Shown: piece by piece, positions 1 through 8,421 of the stretch
How the letters are laid out: the number at the start of each line of letters is the position of its first letter
Position numbering within the stretch: position 1 is the first letter of the stretch
Origin: an uncultured Alphaproteobacteria bacterium
GTDB lineage: Bacteria > Pseudomonadota > Alphaproteobacteria > HIMB59
Reading direction: 5' to 3'
NCBI GenBank assembly: GCA_902521155.1
Contig: CABYQR010000002.1
Coordinates: 1-64,000 of the forward strand
Length of the DNA stretch: 64,000 nt
Program-made: the position numbers and the translations under genes
Notes under the pieces: model-generated
Told to the model about the DNA's origin: nothing
The model's database searches: none
The model's input: the letters and a program-made list of their open reading frames with translations, nothing else

Positions 1-1175
1 ATAAGTCCGAATGCTGTAGCGCTAAGTGAAAAAGAAGATATCTTACTAAAATTACTCAAGAAAATTAAAACTCCAAGAGAAATAACTACGCCTGGTAAAG
101 CATATCCTAAATTTATGATTTTTTTATAGTAAATAATCCAGAATTTTTTTGAAAATCTACTATAAAAATTGATAAATACTGAAATAAAAATACATAAAAG
201 ACCAACACAAAAACCAACTAAAAAGGAATTACTCAGAGATGAAAGATAATTAGAGTAATCTAGCTTATCTATGTGTGATAAGAATAAGTAAAAAGTAAAA
301 AAAAGTGGAATAATAAATCCAAAGATAATTGGCAACCCACCTAAAAATAAAACTAAAGCACCTTTTAGCTTTCCTAATTGATATCTAGACCATTCAACAT
401 TTTCGAAGCTAGAGTTATGAAATTGCTTTTTTCCTCTAACGCTCTGTTCAAAGATATAGAGAGCAATCATCATTATTAAAATGATTAAAGATAACAAAAA
501 GGCAGAAGGTAGGTCATTTATAATAGAAATATACTGAAACACCCCAAGTGTGAGTGTTTGAAGACCAAAAAAGTCCGCTACCCCAAAATCATTTATAGTT
601 TCCATTAATGCTAGAGCTAGTCCTGCAGCTACTCCAGGAAGTGCCATTGGCAAACAGACTCTAAAAAAACATTCAAACGGACCTTTGCCCATTGTTTTTG
701 CCGCTTCGATATACCTAGCAGAAAAATTGATGATAGCTATTCTTGTTAGTAAGTAAACATAGGGAAATAAAGATAAACTCAAAATCAAAGATCCAAAAAA
801 ATTGTTTCTTAAAGAAAACCCCTCATAAGAAAAAAAAATGAGTGATAAGTACCCACCAGGCTCAAGTAATTCTGCATAAGCATAAGCAGAAATATAAGCA
901 GGAACACCTAGGGGAAAAATACAAAATACTTGTATAATCCTTCTACCCCAAAAATTTGTCATTGTATTTACCCAGGCAAGAGGAACACTAATCAATACAA
1001 CTATAAAACTTACAAGAAAAACTAACTTTGCTGATCCTAAGATATATCTAGAAGCATATAAATTATCTGAAGTATTTAGAGAGCCTAATCCTTTAAATAA
1101 TATAATTACAGTTGGAGATAGAAGTAAAAAACTAATTAGAAAAAAAAGAATTAATTTAAATACACTATTATTCAT
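1..1175 (-). CDS. ABC transporter permease, Fe(III)-type (FbpB-like), 3' end cut by window
   Basis: This gene is missing from the ORF track because it runs off the left edge; I translated it by hand and the frame stays open for about 391 codons from ATG 1175. The product is a multi-spanning membrane permease. Its cytoplasmic EAA loop reads YIEAAKTMGKGPFECFF, followed by NDFGVADFFG and TLTLGVF, which is typical of the fused two-half permeases of ferric iron importers (FbpB/SfuB). The second half repeats the fold (GYALPGVVISLGVL near the edge). The binding protein and ATPase are not in the window. Its ATG overlaps the stop of the downstream lysE-type gene by 4 nt (ATGA). Iron as substrate is inferred from family resemblance; thiamine or phosphonate import is less likely. 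Confidence 0.82.
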   Translation of the reverse strand, partial: MNNSVFKLILFFLISFLLLSPTVIILFKGLGSLNTSDNLYASRYILGSAKLVFLVSFIVVLISVPLAWVNTMTNFWGRRIIQVFCIFPLGVPAYISAYAYAELLEPGGYLSLIFFSYEGFSLRNNFFGSLILSLSLFPYVYLLTRIAIINFSARYIEAAKTMGKGPFECFFRVCLPMALPGVAAGLALALMETINDFGVADFFGLQTLTLGVFQYISIINDLPSAFLLSLIILIMMIALYIFEQSVRGKKQFHNSSFENVEWSRYQLGKLKGALVLFLGGLPIIFGFIIPLFFTFYLFLSHIDKLDYSNYLSSLSNSFLVGFCVGLLCIFISVFINFYSRFSKKFWIIYYKKIINLGYALPGVVISLGVLIFLSNFSKISSFSLSATAFGL

Positions 1176-1750
1176 AGAATAATAAAGAAAATACAAGACA
1201 TAAGAAGTACAGCCATAGTTCTATTAAAAATAATTATTTTTTTCGTATCATTTAAATAATTTCTAAATGAGTGACCTATCGCTGCCCAAATTATTGCACT
1301 AGTCGATGTTGATATAACAAAACATAAAAAAATTAATAAAAATTCAATTTCATAAGTAAATTTATTTTGAATAAATATAGCTGAACTTGACATAGAAACA
1401 GTTACCGCCTTTGGATTTATAATTTGAAAAAAATAAATATCTTTAAATGAGAATTGTCTTGTTTTATTTTCGTCAGAAAAGTTAGAAGAAACAAATATTT
1501 TATAAGATAGATATGTTAGGAAGCATACAGCTACTATTTTTATAATTAATGCTATCGCTGGGAAGGACTTATAGACCTCCCCGATTCCAAGTAAACAGAG
1601 AGTTAAAACAGATAAAAAACCAAAAAATACTCCCATAATTAAAGGTATTGTTTTTCTAAAACCGTGGTTCACGGCATTAGTTGAAAGAATAATATTATTG
1701 GGCCCAGGAGTAATTGCTGCAATCATTGCAAAAGATAGAATGGGTGTCAT
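1172..1750 (-). CDS. LysE/RhtB-family amino acid exporter
   Basis: This is an inner-membrane exporter of about 192 residues with the family's N-terminal signature (ITPGPNNIILSTNAVNHG) and five to six hydrophobic segments. LysE/RhtB proteins export amino acids such as lysine, threonine or homoserine; the substrate here cannot be read from sequence. The ORF track starts at a TTG (1768). I prefer the internal ATG at 1750 (MTPILSF), which matches the usual short family N-terminus and leaves the 14-bp inverted repeat at 1769-1782 upstream. It lies downstream of, and overlaps by 4 nt, the ferric permease gene, although no functional link between the two is obvious. Confidence 0.82.
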   Translation of the reverse strand: MTPILSFAMIAAITPGPNNIILSTNAVNHGFRKTIPLIMGVFFGFLSVLTLCLLGIGEVYKSFPAIALIIKIVAVCFLTYLSYKIFVSSNFSDENKTRQFSFKDIYFFQIINPKAVTVSMSSSAIFIQNKFTYEIEFLLIFLCFVISTSTSAIIWAAIGHSFRNYLNDTKKIIIFNRTMAVLLMSCIFFIIL

Positions 1751-1768
1751 AAAATAGATGTATTCCAA

Positions 1769-1782
1769 AGTATCGAGATACT
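1769..1782. promoter_or_regulatory. Short inverted repeat upstream of the lysE-type gene
   Basis: AGTATC and GATACT form perfect 6-bp arms around a 2-bp centre, 18 bp upstream of the preferred lysE-type start. The spacing suits a dimeric repressor site better than a terminator, since a 2-nt loop is too tight and no T-run follows. In DNA this AT-rich such repeats also arise by chance. Confidence 0.2.
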
Positions 1783-1864
1783 ATTCTTAAAATCCAATAA
1801 ATACAAAACAAGTTATAAATTTGCTAATTTGTACTTATTAATATAATTAAATATTACTATTTAA

Positions 1865-1950
1865 GGCGTTGTGGCGGAATGGTAGACGCGCCGGATTCAA
1901 AATCCGGTGAAGGCAACTTCGTGAGAGTTCGAGTCTCTCCAGCGCTACCA
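1865..1950 (+). tRNA. tRNA-Leu(CAA)
   Basis: An 86-nt class II tRNA. The acceptor stem GGCGTTG pairs with CAGCGCT (one G-T at the first pair, one T-G inside), the discriminator is A as expected for leucine, and CCA is encoded. The anticodon stem is CCGGA/TCCGG with loop TTCAAAA, giving anticodon CAA, which reads UUG. A variable arm (AAGGCAACTT) and the T-arm TTCGAGT are present. The two ORF-track entries overlapping this gene begin or end inside the tRNA and are artefacts in that part. Confidence 0.96.
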
Positions 1951-1962
1951 ATCGATTTAATT

Positions 1963-2433
1963 ATGAAAAAAAAACCTAGTTTAACATCAATATTTTCATT
2001 ATTTGCTACTGGTATTACCATAGTAACTAATGGAAACAAAAAATCAGAATATTTTGGTTGTACCATTAATTCTTTTACAAGTGTTTCGCTCGACCCAGCT
2101 ATGTTTTTATTTTGTTTAGGTAATTATAATAAGTATTTAAAGACATTTAAGCTAGATAGCCCATTAAATTTAAATTTCTTATCAATGTCTCAAAAAAAAC
2201 TGTCAAATAAATTTGCTAGTGATGTTGACAAAAGATGGATCAATACAAATTATTCTATTGCAAAAAATAAGGTTCCTTTTTTTAAAGAGTCTTTGGGATT
2301 AATTGAGGGAAAAGTTTATAAAAAAGTAAAGTCCGGAGACCATACTATTATAATTTGTAAAATTAATGATTTTTACAAAATGACCCCAAAAAAACCTCTC
2401 ATATACTACAAAAGTACATACCAAACTATTTAA
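1963..2433 (+). CDS. Flavin reductase-like domain protein
   Basis: A 156-residue protein resembling the FMN-binding flavin reductase-like fold: the N-terminal FATGITIVTN, GCTINSFTSVSLDPAMFLFCL, and the C-terminal GDHTIIICKINDFY strand match that family. Such proteins use NAD(P)H to reduce FMN or supply reduced flavin to a partner oxygenase. The ORF-track start at 1879 lies inside tRNA-Leu, so I moved the start to ATG 1963 (MKKKPSL). It sits 6 nt upstream of ribF, which makes FMN and FAD, so a flavin-related role is reasonable. No oxygenase component is nearby. Confidence 0.75.
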   Translation: MKKKPSLTSIFSLFATGITIVTNGNKKSEYFGCTINSFTSVSLDPAMFLFCLGNYNKYLKTFKLDSPLNLNFLSMSQKKLSNKFASDVDKRWINTNYSIAKNKVPFFKESLGLIEGKVYKKVKSGDHTIIICKINDFYKMTPKKPLIYYKSTYQTI

Positions 2434-2439
2434 AATTTT

Positions 2440-3375
2440 ATGAAATATTTAGATGTAAGTTTTGAAGACTTAAATATCCAAGAAGAACTTTTTTTAACAA
2501 TAGGTAACTTTGATGGAATCCACAGAGGGCATCAGCAAGTTTTAAATAACTTAACTACTGATGCTAAAATTTCCAAAACTAAATCAGCCATATTATCTTT
2601 CAATCCTCATCCTAAAATATTTTTTAATAATGAAAAAAACTTTTTAATTAATTCAAAAGAAAAAAAAATATCAATTCTTAAAAATTTGAATATTGATTAT
2701 TTAATTGACTTAAAATTTGATAATGAACTTACCCAGTTAAGTTTTAGCGAATTTGAACAGAATATACTTCTAAATAAACTAGCTATAAAAAGACTGTATT
2801 TGGGAAAAGATTTTAGATACGGAAATCAAAGAAAAGGTAATCTTGAAACGCTCAGATCATTATGCAATGCTTATAATATTAAATTGGAAGAACTTGAGTT
2901 ATTAAATGATAACAGTTCTGATGAAAAAATATCCTCAAGTAAGGTTCGTCAGTTTCTTAAAAATGGCGAAATAGAAAAAGCTAACGAATGTTTGATAGAA
3001 AAATTTAGTATTACAGGAAAAGTAATTTTAGGAGATCAAAGAGGAAGAACAATTGGAATCCCAACTGCTAACCTCAAATTTCCTATAAATATTATCAAAA
3101 TTCCCTATGGTGTTTATGCAGTCCAAATTAAATTATCTGATAACATGCATTTTGGTATTGTTAATTTTGGTATGCGCCCTACATTTCATAAACAAACCTC
3201 TATAGTAGAAGTACATATATTTGACTTTGAAGAAGATATTTATGGTAAAGAAATAGAGGTTTTGTTTTTAAGTAAAATTCGCGACGAACAAAAATTTAAT
3301 GGAATAAAAGAATTGTTAAATCAGATTACTTTAGATATCACTGTAGCAAAGAAAATTTTAAAATATGGAAATTAA
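2440..3375 (+). CDS. ribF: Bifunctional riboflavin kinase/FAD synthetase
   Basis: RibF phosphorylates riboflavin to FMN and adenylylates FMN to FAD in the cytoplasm. At 311 residues it has the normal family length. The N-terminal FAD synthetase half shows TIGNFDGIHRGH (residues 20-31) and ISSSKVR (164-170). The C-terminal kinase half shows GRTIGIPTAN (202-211) and the later NFGMRPTF segment. It follows the flavin reductase gene by 6 nt and overlaps ileS by 11 nt; the ribF-ileS-lspA order is widespread in proteobacteria. There is no room for an FMN riboswitch directly upstream. Confidence 0.97.
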   Translation: MKYLDVSFEDLNIQEELFLTIGNFDGIHRGHQQVLNNLTTDAKISKTKSAILSFNPHPKIFFNNEKNFLINSKEKKISILKNLNIDYLIDLKFDNELTQLSFSEFEQNILLNKLAIKRLYLGKDFRYGNQRKGNLETLRSLCNAYNIKLEELELLNDNSSDEKISSSKVRQFLKNGEIEKANECLIEKFSITGKVILGDQRGRTIGIPTANLKFPINIIKIPYGVYAVQIKLSDNMHFGIVNFGMRPTFHKQTSIVEVHIFDFEEDIYGKEIEVLFLSKIRDEQKFNGIKELLNQITLDITVAKKILKYGN

Positions 3376-6142
3376 AGATACAATTCTTCTCCCTAAAACT
3401 GATTTCTCAATGAAGGCTGATTTGCCAAAGAAAGAACCAACTATTCTTGAAAGTTGGATGAAAAATGAGATATATCAAAAACTTAGAAAGTCATCACAAG
3501 AAAAAGAAAAATTTATTCTGCATGATGGACCCCCCTATGCTAATGGTCATCTCCATATGGGGCATGCATTAAATAAAATATTAAAAGACATAATTGTTAA
3601 ATACCAACAATTACTTGAAAAAAATTCTATTTATGTTCCTGGCTGGGACTGCCATGGACTTCCCATTGAATGGAAGATTGAAGAGCAATATAGAGCAAAA
3701 AAACTAAACAAAGATGATGTTCCAATTATCGAGTTTCGAAAACAATGCAGGGATTTTGCAAACAATTGGATTGATATTCAAAAAAAGGAATTTCAACGAT
3801 TAGGTGTTATTGGAGATTGGGATAATCCTTATACTACAATGCATTATCATGCAGAAGCTCAAATTGTCAGAGAGTTAGGTAAGTTCCTAGATAATGGAGG
3901 GATATATAAAGGTCATAGACCAGTTCTTTGGTCGGTTGTTGAAAAAACAGCTTTAGCGGATGCTGAAGTTGAGTATCAAGACCACAAATCGACAACTATT
4001 TATTCAGCATTTCCTGTTTCTCAGACAGATAATCCAAATCTTAAAGAACATTCCATTCTAATTTGGACGACCACACCTTGGACCATCCCAGGCAATAGGG
4101 CACTGGCTATACATAAAGATATTAACTACCAATCTATTTCTTTTGTTAAAGATGAAATATCAAGAAAAGTAATTATTGCTCAGGACTTAAGGGAAGATTT
4201 TTTAAAAGAAAATAATATTGAAGATAGTAAAGTCAATTTTTCTTTTAAGGGGGCTGAGCTATTAAATACTAAATGTCAGCACCCATTATTTAATTCAGGA
4301 TATAATTTTGAGGTACCAGTACTTCATGGTGATTTTGTAACTACTGAACAGGGGACTGGAATTGTTCATATATGTCCTGTTCACGGAATGGATGATTTTA
4401 TCTTGGGAAAAAAACATAATTTAGAACTCCCAATGACTATTGATGAGGGAGGAATATATTATGAACATATTCCTATTTTTAAAGGTAAACATATTTTTAA
4501 AGTTGACCAAGATGTTTGCGATGAAATTAAAAATTGTGGTAATCTAATTTCCCAAGGTAAATTAATACATAGTTATCCTCACTCATGGAGGTCTAAAGCA
4601 CCGTTGGTTTATAAAAACACCTCACAATGGTTTATCTCAATGGAGACAAATGACTTAAGAAAAAAAGCTATCGAAGCAATTGATCAAACTGATTTTTTTC
4701 CTAAACAGGGTCAAAATAGATTAAGAAGTATGATTGTAGATCGCCCTGACTGGTGTGTATCAAGACAAAGAGTCTGGGGAGTTCCTCTACCAATATTTGT
4801 TAATAAAAAATCAGGTGAACCTTTAAGGGATAACACTGTAATTGAAAGAATTGCAAAAATTTATGAAGATGAAGGGGGTGATGCTTGGTTTGAATCAGAT
4901 CCATCTAGATTCCTTTCACCTGAATATGATGCTAATGATTTCGAACAAGTTAAAGATGTTGTGGAAGTTTGGTTTGATAGTGGTTCAACACACTCTTACG
5001 TATTAGAAAAAAGAGAGGATTTACAATGGCCTGCATCTATGTATTTAGAAGGATCTGATCAGCATAGAGGTTGGTTTCACTCTTCATTATTAGAGTCATG
5101 TGGCACTAGAGGTAGGGCACCCTTTGAAAGTATACTGTCCCATGGATTTGTAGTGGATGGCAAAGGTAGAAAAATGTCCAAATCTACTGGAAATGTTGTC
5201 TCTCCAGATGAGGTAATTAATAAATTTGGGGCTGATATATTAAGAATTTGGGTTGTAGCTTCAGATTATTCTGAAGATTTAAAAATTGATAATCAAATTA
5301 TAAATTACCAAATCGACTCTTATAGAAAGATAAGAAATACAATAAGATTTTTGCTAGGGAATTTAAATAATTTTAATCCTAATAATATGGTTGAGTTTAA
5401 TCAAATGCCTAATCTAGAAAAATATTTACTAGGAAATATTTCTAAATTGAATGTTGAATTAAAATCTCTCGTTAAAAGTCATGATTACCATGGAATTTAT
5501 GTAAGATTATTAAATTTTTGTACGTTAGATTTATCGGCATTTTATTTTGATATTAGAAAAGACTCTCTTTACTGCGATCATATCAATAGTCACAAAAGAA
5601 AGTCAGTAGCTACTTGCCTTCATATAGTTTTTGAATTTCTTACAAAATGGCTATCACCAGTTATATCATTTACAGCAGAAGAGGCCTGGCTATCAAGAAA
5701 TTATAACAATAGTCAAAGCATTTTAATGCAAACTATCAAAGATAATGACTTTATTTTTAAAGATGATCACCTAGAAGAAATATTTGATGAGCTTAAAAGA
5801 ATTAGGAAGTGTGTTACTGCTTCATTGGAATTAAAAAGAAATGAAAAAGTTATAGGCTCTAGTCTTCAGGCCAATGTGAAATTATATATTACTTCTAAAA
5901 GTCAAAATTTATTAAAAGATATTAATTTGGCTGAAATGTGTATTGTAAGTAATTTAGAGATTCATGATATTTCTAATAAAACAGAAAATTCTATGAAATT
6001 TGAAGAAGATGATATTTATGTTGAAATTTTACTTGCCAATGGAGAGAAGTGTCATAGATGCTGGACAATACTTCCAGAAGTCGAAAGTAATCCAAATAAC
6101 CTATGTAAGAGATGTGATGATGTTTGGCAAACATTTCAATAA
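3365..6142 (+). CDS. ileS: Isoleucyl-tRNA synthetase
   Basis: A class I aminoacyl-tRNA synthetase of 925 residues, the usual bacterial length. The HIGH motif is PYANGHLHMGHA (57-68) and the KMSKS motif lies near residue 603 (GRKMSKSTGN). The editing (CP1) domain carries WTTTPWTIPGNRALA. The last 30 residues hold a zinc finger with two CxxC pairs (CHRC and CKRC), typical of bacterial-type IleRS. The gene overlaps ribF at its 5' end and the lspA start at its 3' end, consistent with a translationally coupled operon. Confidence 0.98.
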   Translation: MEIKDTILLPKTDFSMKADLPKKEPTILESWMKNEIYQKLRKSSQEKEKFILHDGPPYANGHLHMGHALNKILKDIIVKYQQLLEKNSIYVPGWDCHGLPIEWKIEEQYRAKKLNKDDVPIIEFRKQCRDFANNWIDIQKKEFQRLGVIGDWDNPYTTMHYHAEAQIVRELGKFLDNGGIYKGHRPVLWSVVEKTALADAEVEYQDHKSTTIYSAFPVSQTDNPNLKEHSILIWTTTPWTIPGNRALAIHKDINYQSISFVKDEISRKVIIAQDLREDFLKENNIEDSKVNFSFKGAELLNTKCQHPLFNSGYNFEVPVLHGDFVTTEQGTGIVHICPVHGMDDFILGKKHNLELPMTIDEGGIYYEHIPIFKGKHIFKVDQDVCDEIKNCGNLISQGKLIHSYPHSWRSKAPLVYKNTSQWFISMETNDLRKKAIEAIDQTDFFPKQGQNRLRSMIVDRPDWCVSRQRVWGVPLPIFVNKKSGEPLRDNTVIERIAKIYEDEGGDAWFESDPSRFLSPEYDANDFEQVKDVVEVWFDSGSTHSYVLEKREDLQWPASMYLEGSDQHRGWFHSSLLESCGTRGRAPFESILSHGFVVDGKGRKMSKSTGNVVSPDEVINKFGADILRIWVVASDYSEDLKIDNQIINYQIDSYRKIRNTIRFLLGNLNNFNPNNMVEFNQMPNLEKYLLGNISKLNVELKSLVKSHDYHGIYVRLLNFCTLDLSAFYFDIRKDSLYCDHINSHKRKSVATCLHIVFEFLTKWLSPVISFTAEEAWLSRNYNNSQSILMQTIKDNDFIFKDDHLEEIFDELKRIRKCVTASLELKRNEKVIGSSLQANVKLYITSKSQNLLKDINLAEMCIVSNLEIHDISNKTENSMKFEEDDIYVEILLANGEKCHRCWTILPEVESNPNNLCKRCDDVWQTFQ

Positions 6143-6602
6143 AAGTATTACTTATCTTTTCTTTTTATTTTTATTTTTAGTTTCTTTAGATCAACTAACA
6201 AAGGATTTAGTAATAAATAAATTAGAATTATATGAGAGTAAAAACCTCCTACCTTTTTTAAATTTTACTTTTGTCGTCAACTATGGCTTTGCATTTGGAT
6301 TTTTAAATAGTCCCTCATTAAATCAATTAATTGTAAGTTTGGTAATTCTTTCTATTATTCTCTATTTTCTGTATCTTTTAATTAAAACCCAAGATCATAT
6401 ATTTCGATTTTCATTAGTTTTAATTTTATCTGGAGCCCTGGGAAATTTCTTAGATAGAATTATTAGAGGATTTGTTATTGATTTTATTGATATCTACATA
6501 TCAGATTATCACTGGCCTGCTTTTAATCTTGCAGATAGCTGGATTACCATTGGATTTATGATATTGATATTTAATATTTTATTTTTGAATAAAAAAATAT
6601 GA
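6120..6602 (+). CDS. lspA: Lipoprotein signal peptidase (signal peptidase II)
   Basis: An inner-membrane aspartyl protease that cleaves the signal peptide of diacylglyceryl-modified prolipoproteins. It has four hydrophobic segments and both catalytic aspartate motifs, GNFLDRIIRG and FNLADSWITIG. The ORF-track start (6000) would place 40 residues of out-of-frame ileS sequence at the N-terminus. I chose the ATG at 6120 (6117 is equally possible), giving 160 residues and a normal first membrane segment, with GAGA about 8 nt upstream. It overlaps ileS by 23 nt. Its substrates include the lipoprotein encoded next, and Lgt acting before it is encoded at 56.3 kb. Confidence 0.93.
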   Translation: MFGKHFNKSITYLFFLFLFLVSLDQLTKDLVINKLELYESKNLLPFLNFTFVVNYGFAFGFLNSPSLNQLIVSLVILSIILYFLYLLIKTQDHIFRFSLVLILSGALGNFLDRIIRGFVIDFIDIYISDYHWPAFNLADSWITIGFMILIFNILFLNKKI

Positions 6603-6916
6603 AAAAATTAGTTCTATTATTATTGTTAGTGCTCACTATCGGATGTCAAAGAGAGAAAATAAATGAGGTAGGAGTTAGTTATAACAAATCTTTAATTATC
6701 CCTCCAACTAATGATCTACCAGACCCAAATATCAAAACTCAGGAGTTATCCAACGGTAAATCTAAAATTGTCAATCCTGTGGTAAAATCTATTCTTGATC
6801 AAACAGAATCCACACAGGTTAATGAAAGTATAATTGAAAAAATTGATAATGACTCAGGCTATAAAACTGATGAAAATTTCTTCCAATGGCTATTTAAGGG
6901 CAAAAGTAAAAGGTGA
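6599..6916 (+). CDS. Small lipoprotein, DUF3035 (BamF-like) candidate
   Basis: A 105-residue predicted lipoprotein: a lysine-hydrophobic signal peptide ends in the lipobox LTIGC. The mature part begins with a proline-rich stretch (SLIIPPTNDLPDPN) like the one found in DUF3035 proteins, which commonly follow lspA in alphaproteobacteria and have been linked to the BAM outer-membrane assembly complex. The rest is polar and ends with a basic FKGKSKR. It overlaps lspA by 4 nt (ATGA). The family call rests on context plus the proline segment. Confidence 0.6.
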   Translation: MKKLVLLLLLVLTIGCQREKINEVGVSYNKSLIIPPTNDLPDPNIKTQELSNGKSKIVNPVVKSILDQTESTQVNESIIEKIDNDSGYKTDENFFQWLFKGKSKR

Positions 6917-6966
6917 TAATATCATCCTCAATAAATTAAATTGATTATTCAATATATCTAAAATTA

Positions 6967-8126
6967 ATGAAGCTTAAAAACAATATCAAATTACATAATT
7001 TTAAAAAAAATAAGTATAATACTAAATTTTCTTTAAATAATTTTCTTGAACTTGATATGTTCAATCCATTAAATCAAAAAAATTATTTTTCTCAATATGA
7101 CTTAAGTATTTTCAAAAATAAAAATTTTAGAGCGCATGTCTTCGGAATGGGAGGATCTTCTTTAAGTACAAAATTACTTGCTCAATTTTTAGATCCCCAA
7201 TTAATTAATAAAAGTTTATTTATTTATGATAATCCCTCTCCAAATTTAATTGATTATAATTTATCTAATTTAAAAATTAGTAATAAAGATAAATTTATTT
7301 TTATCTCAAAATCTGGAAATACTATTGAAACTAAATATTTTCTTCATCAATTATTAATATTCTAAAAAAAAAAAAAATTAAAAATATTTTTAATAAATTT
7401 ATATTTGTGACTGAGAATAAAAAAAACTACATGAAGGATTTTGCAAAAAAAAATAAAATTTTAACCTTTGATCATGACCCAAATATTGGAGGAAGATTCA
7501 GTATATTTTCAATTACTAGCTTATTACCGTTGATTATAATGGGCTATTCATTAAATTTACTAATTAAATCATTTTTAAGTGCAAAAGATAAATTTATTAA
7601 AAATCATAAAATTCTATCTCAAAATATACTTACTTCTCTAAAATTTGAAGATACTAATAAAATAAAGAATATAGTTGGTTTAAGTTATCACTCTCGTATT
7701 AATTCTATTAATGAATGGTATAGGCAGATATTTGCTGAAAGTCTTGGAAAAAACACAAGTGCTAAAAACTATATCTCAGCTTATGGCTCAATTGACCAAC
7801 ATAGCCAGTTTCAACTATTCATAGATGGCCCTTGCGATAAACATTTTATTTTTTTTCAAATACAAAACAAAACATCTACTATAAAAAATAATCACCAACT
7901 AATTGTTGGTTATAAACTTCTTTCAATCCTTGAAAGAGGCGCTATTAAGACTCTCCAACAAAAAAAAACTTTAGTTAGTCAAATTATAATAGAAGAAAAA
8001 TTTGATGACTATAGTTATCTTCTTTTTTACTTAATTTTTGATGTTTATTTAAGGTCTAAGGTAGCTCAAATTAATTTTTTAGATCAACCAGCGGTTGAAA
8101 TTTTAAAAAAAAATACAAGAGCTTAA
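6967..8126 (+). pseudogene. pgi: Glucose-6-phosphate isomerase, interrupted by a single frameshift
   Basis: Two track ORFs (6967-7365 and 7407-8126) are the two halves of one PGI, which interconverts glucose-6-P and fructose-6-P. The first half carries the SIS-type phosphate site GMGGSSLSTK and SKSGNTIET. The second carries NIGGRFSIFS, the catalytic region WYRQIFAESLGK, SIDQHSQFQLF and the C-terminal QPAVEILKK. All expected motifs are present and the joined product would be about 386 residues, in the shorter SIS-type size range. The reading frame changes between 7335, where the downstream frame first opens, and the stop TAA at 7363; restoring it needs one extra base, most simply in TTATTAATATTC. 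A 14-A run follows at once. The two intact halves suggest a recent mutation or an assembly error. Confidence 0.88.
7364..7377 (+). repeat. Fourteen-base adenine homopolymer
   Basis: An uninterrupted run of 14 A lies just after the premature stop of the split pgi. Its length as given is compatible with the downstream frame (CTA AAA AAA AAA AAA ATT). Runs of this length are prone to replication slippage and sequencing error, so the neighbourhood deserves caution. Confidence 0.9.
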
Positions 8127-8127
8127 T

Positions 8128-8421
8128 TTGTTAAATAAATTAATTCTTTTATTTAAGGCAAAAACTCTTTTGCATTTAGTAAAAATTTTTATCATATTTG
8201 GTTTAGCTGGTTCTTTGTCAGTTTTTTTATCAGATCCAATTTTAAAAATTATTAAGCTTGATGAAATAATCACTTTTTATCCAGTTTATATTTTAATTAG
8301 ATTAATTATAATATTTCCCTTATATCAATTAATTTTATTTGCTGTGGCTTTTTTATTTGGCGAATATGTATATTTTAGAAAGTTTTTCCAAAAATTTTTT
8401 AATTATTTCAAATATCGTTAG
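8128..8421 (+). CDS. Small hypothetical membrane protein
   Basis: A 97-residue protein starting at TTG 8128, two bases after the pgi stop. Two strong hydrophobic segments (IFIIFGLAGSLSVFL and LIIIFPLYQLILFAVAFLFG) are followed by an aromatic-basic tail (YFRKFFQKFFNYFKYR). The layout loosely recalls DUF6787-type small membrane proteins, but I could not confirm this. Codon use matches its neighbours. Its 3' end overlaps rsmD, on the other strand, by 14 nt. Function unknown. Confidence 0.6.
   Translation: MLNKLILLFKAKTLLHLVKIFIIFGLAGSLSVFLSDPILKIIKLDEIITFYPVYILIRLIIIFPLYQLILFAVAFLFGEYVYFRKFFQKFFNYFKYR

Noticed and set aside
1857-2066. Minus-strand 69-residue ORF with GETRTLTKLPSPDFESG
   Set aside because: It is the antisense translation of tRNA-Leu, a well-known false protein; the rest lies opposite the flavin reductase gene.
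2434-2439. FMN riboswitch ahead of ribF, or T-box ahead of ileS
   Set aside because: Only 6 nt precede ribF, and ileS begins inside ribF; there is no space for a structured leader.
7335-7363. Programmed -1 ribosomal frameshifting in pgi
   Set aside because: No X XXY YYZ heptamer in the right phase gives a good slip; T TTT CTT is only a partial match, and the resulting peptide fits PGI less well than a one-base insertion near 7356.
7364-7377. Transcriptional slippage on the A14 run as a rescue of pgi
   Set aside because: The stop codon TAA at 7363 begins before and includes the first A's of the run, so any change in run length leaves the stop in place.
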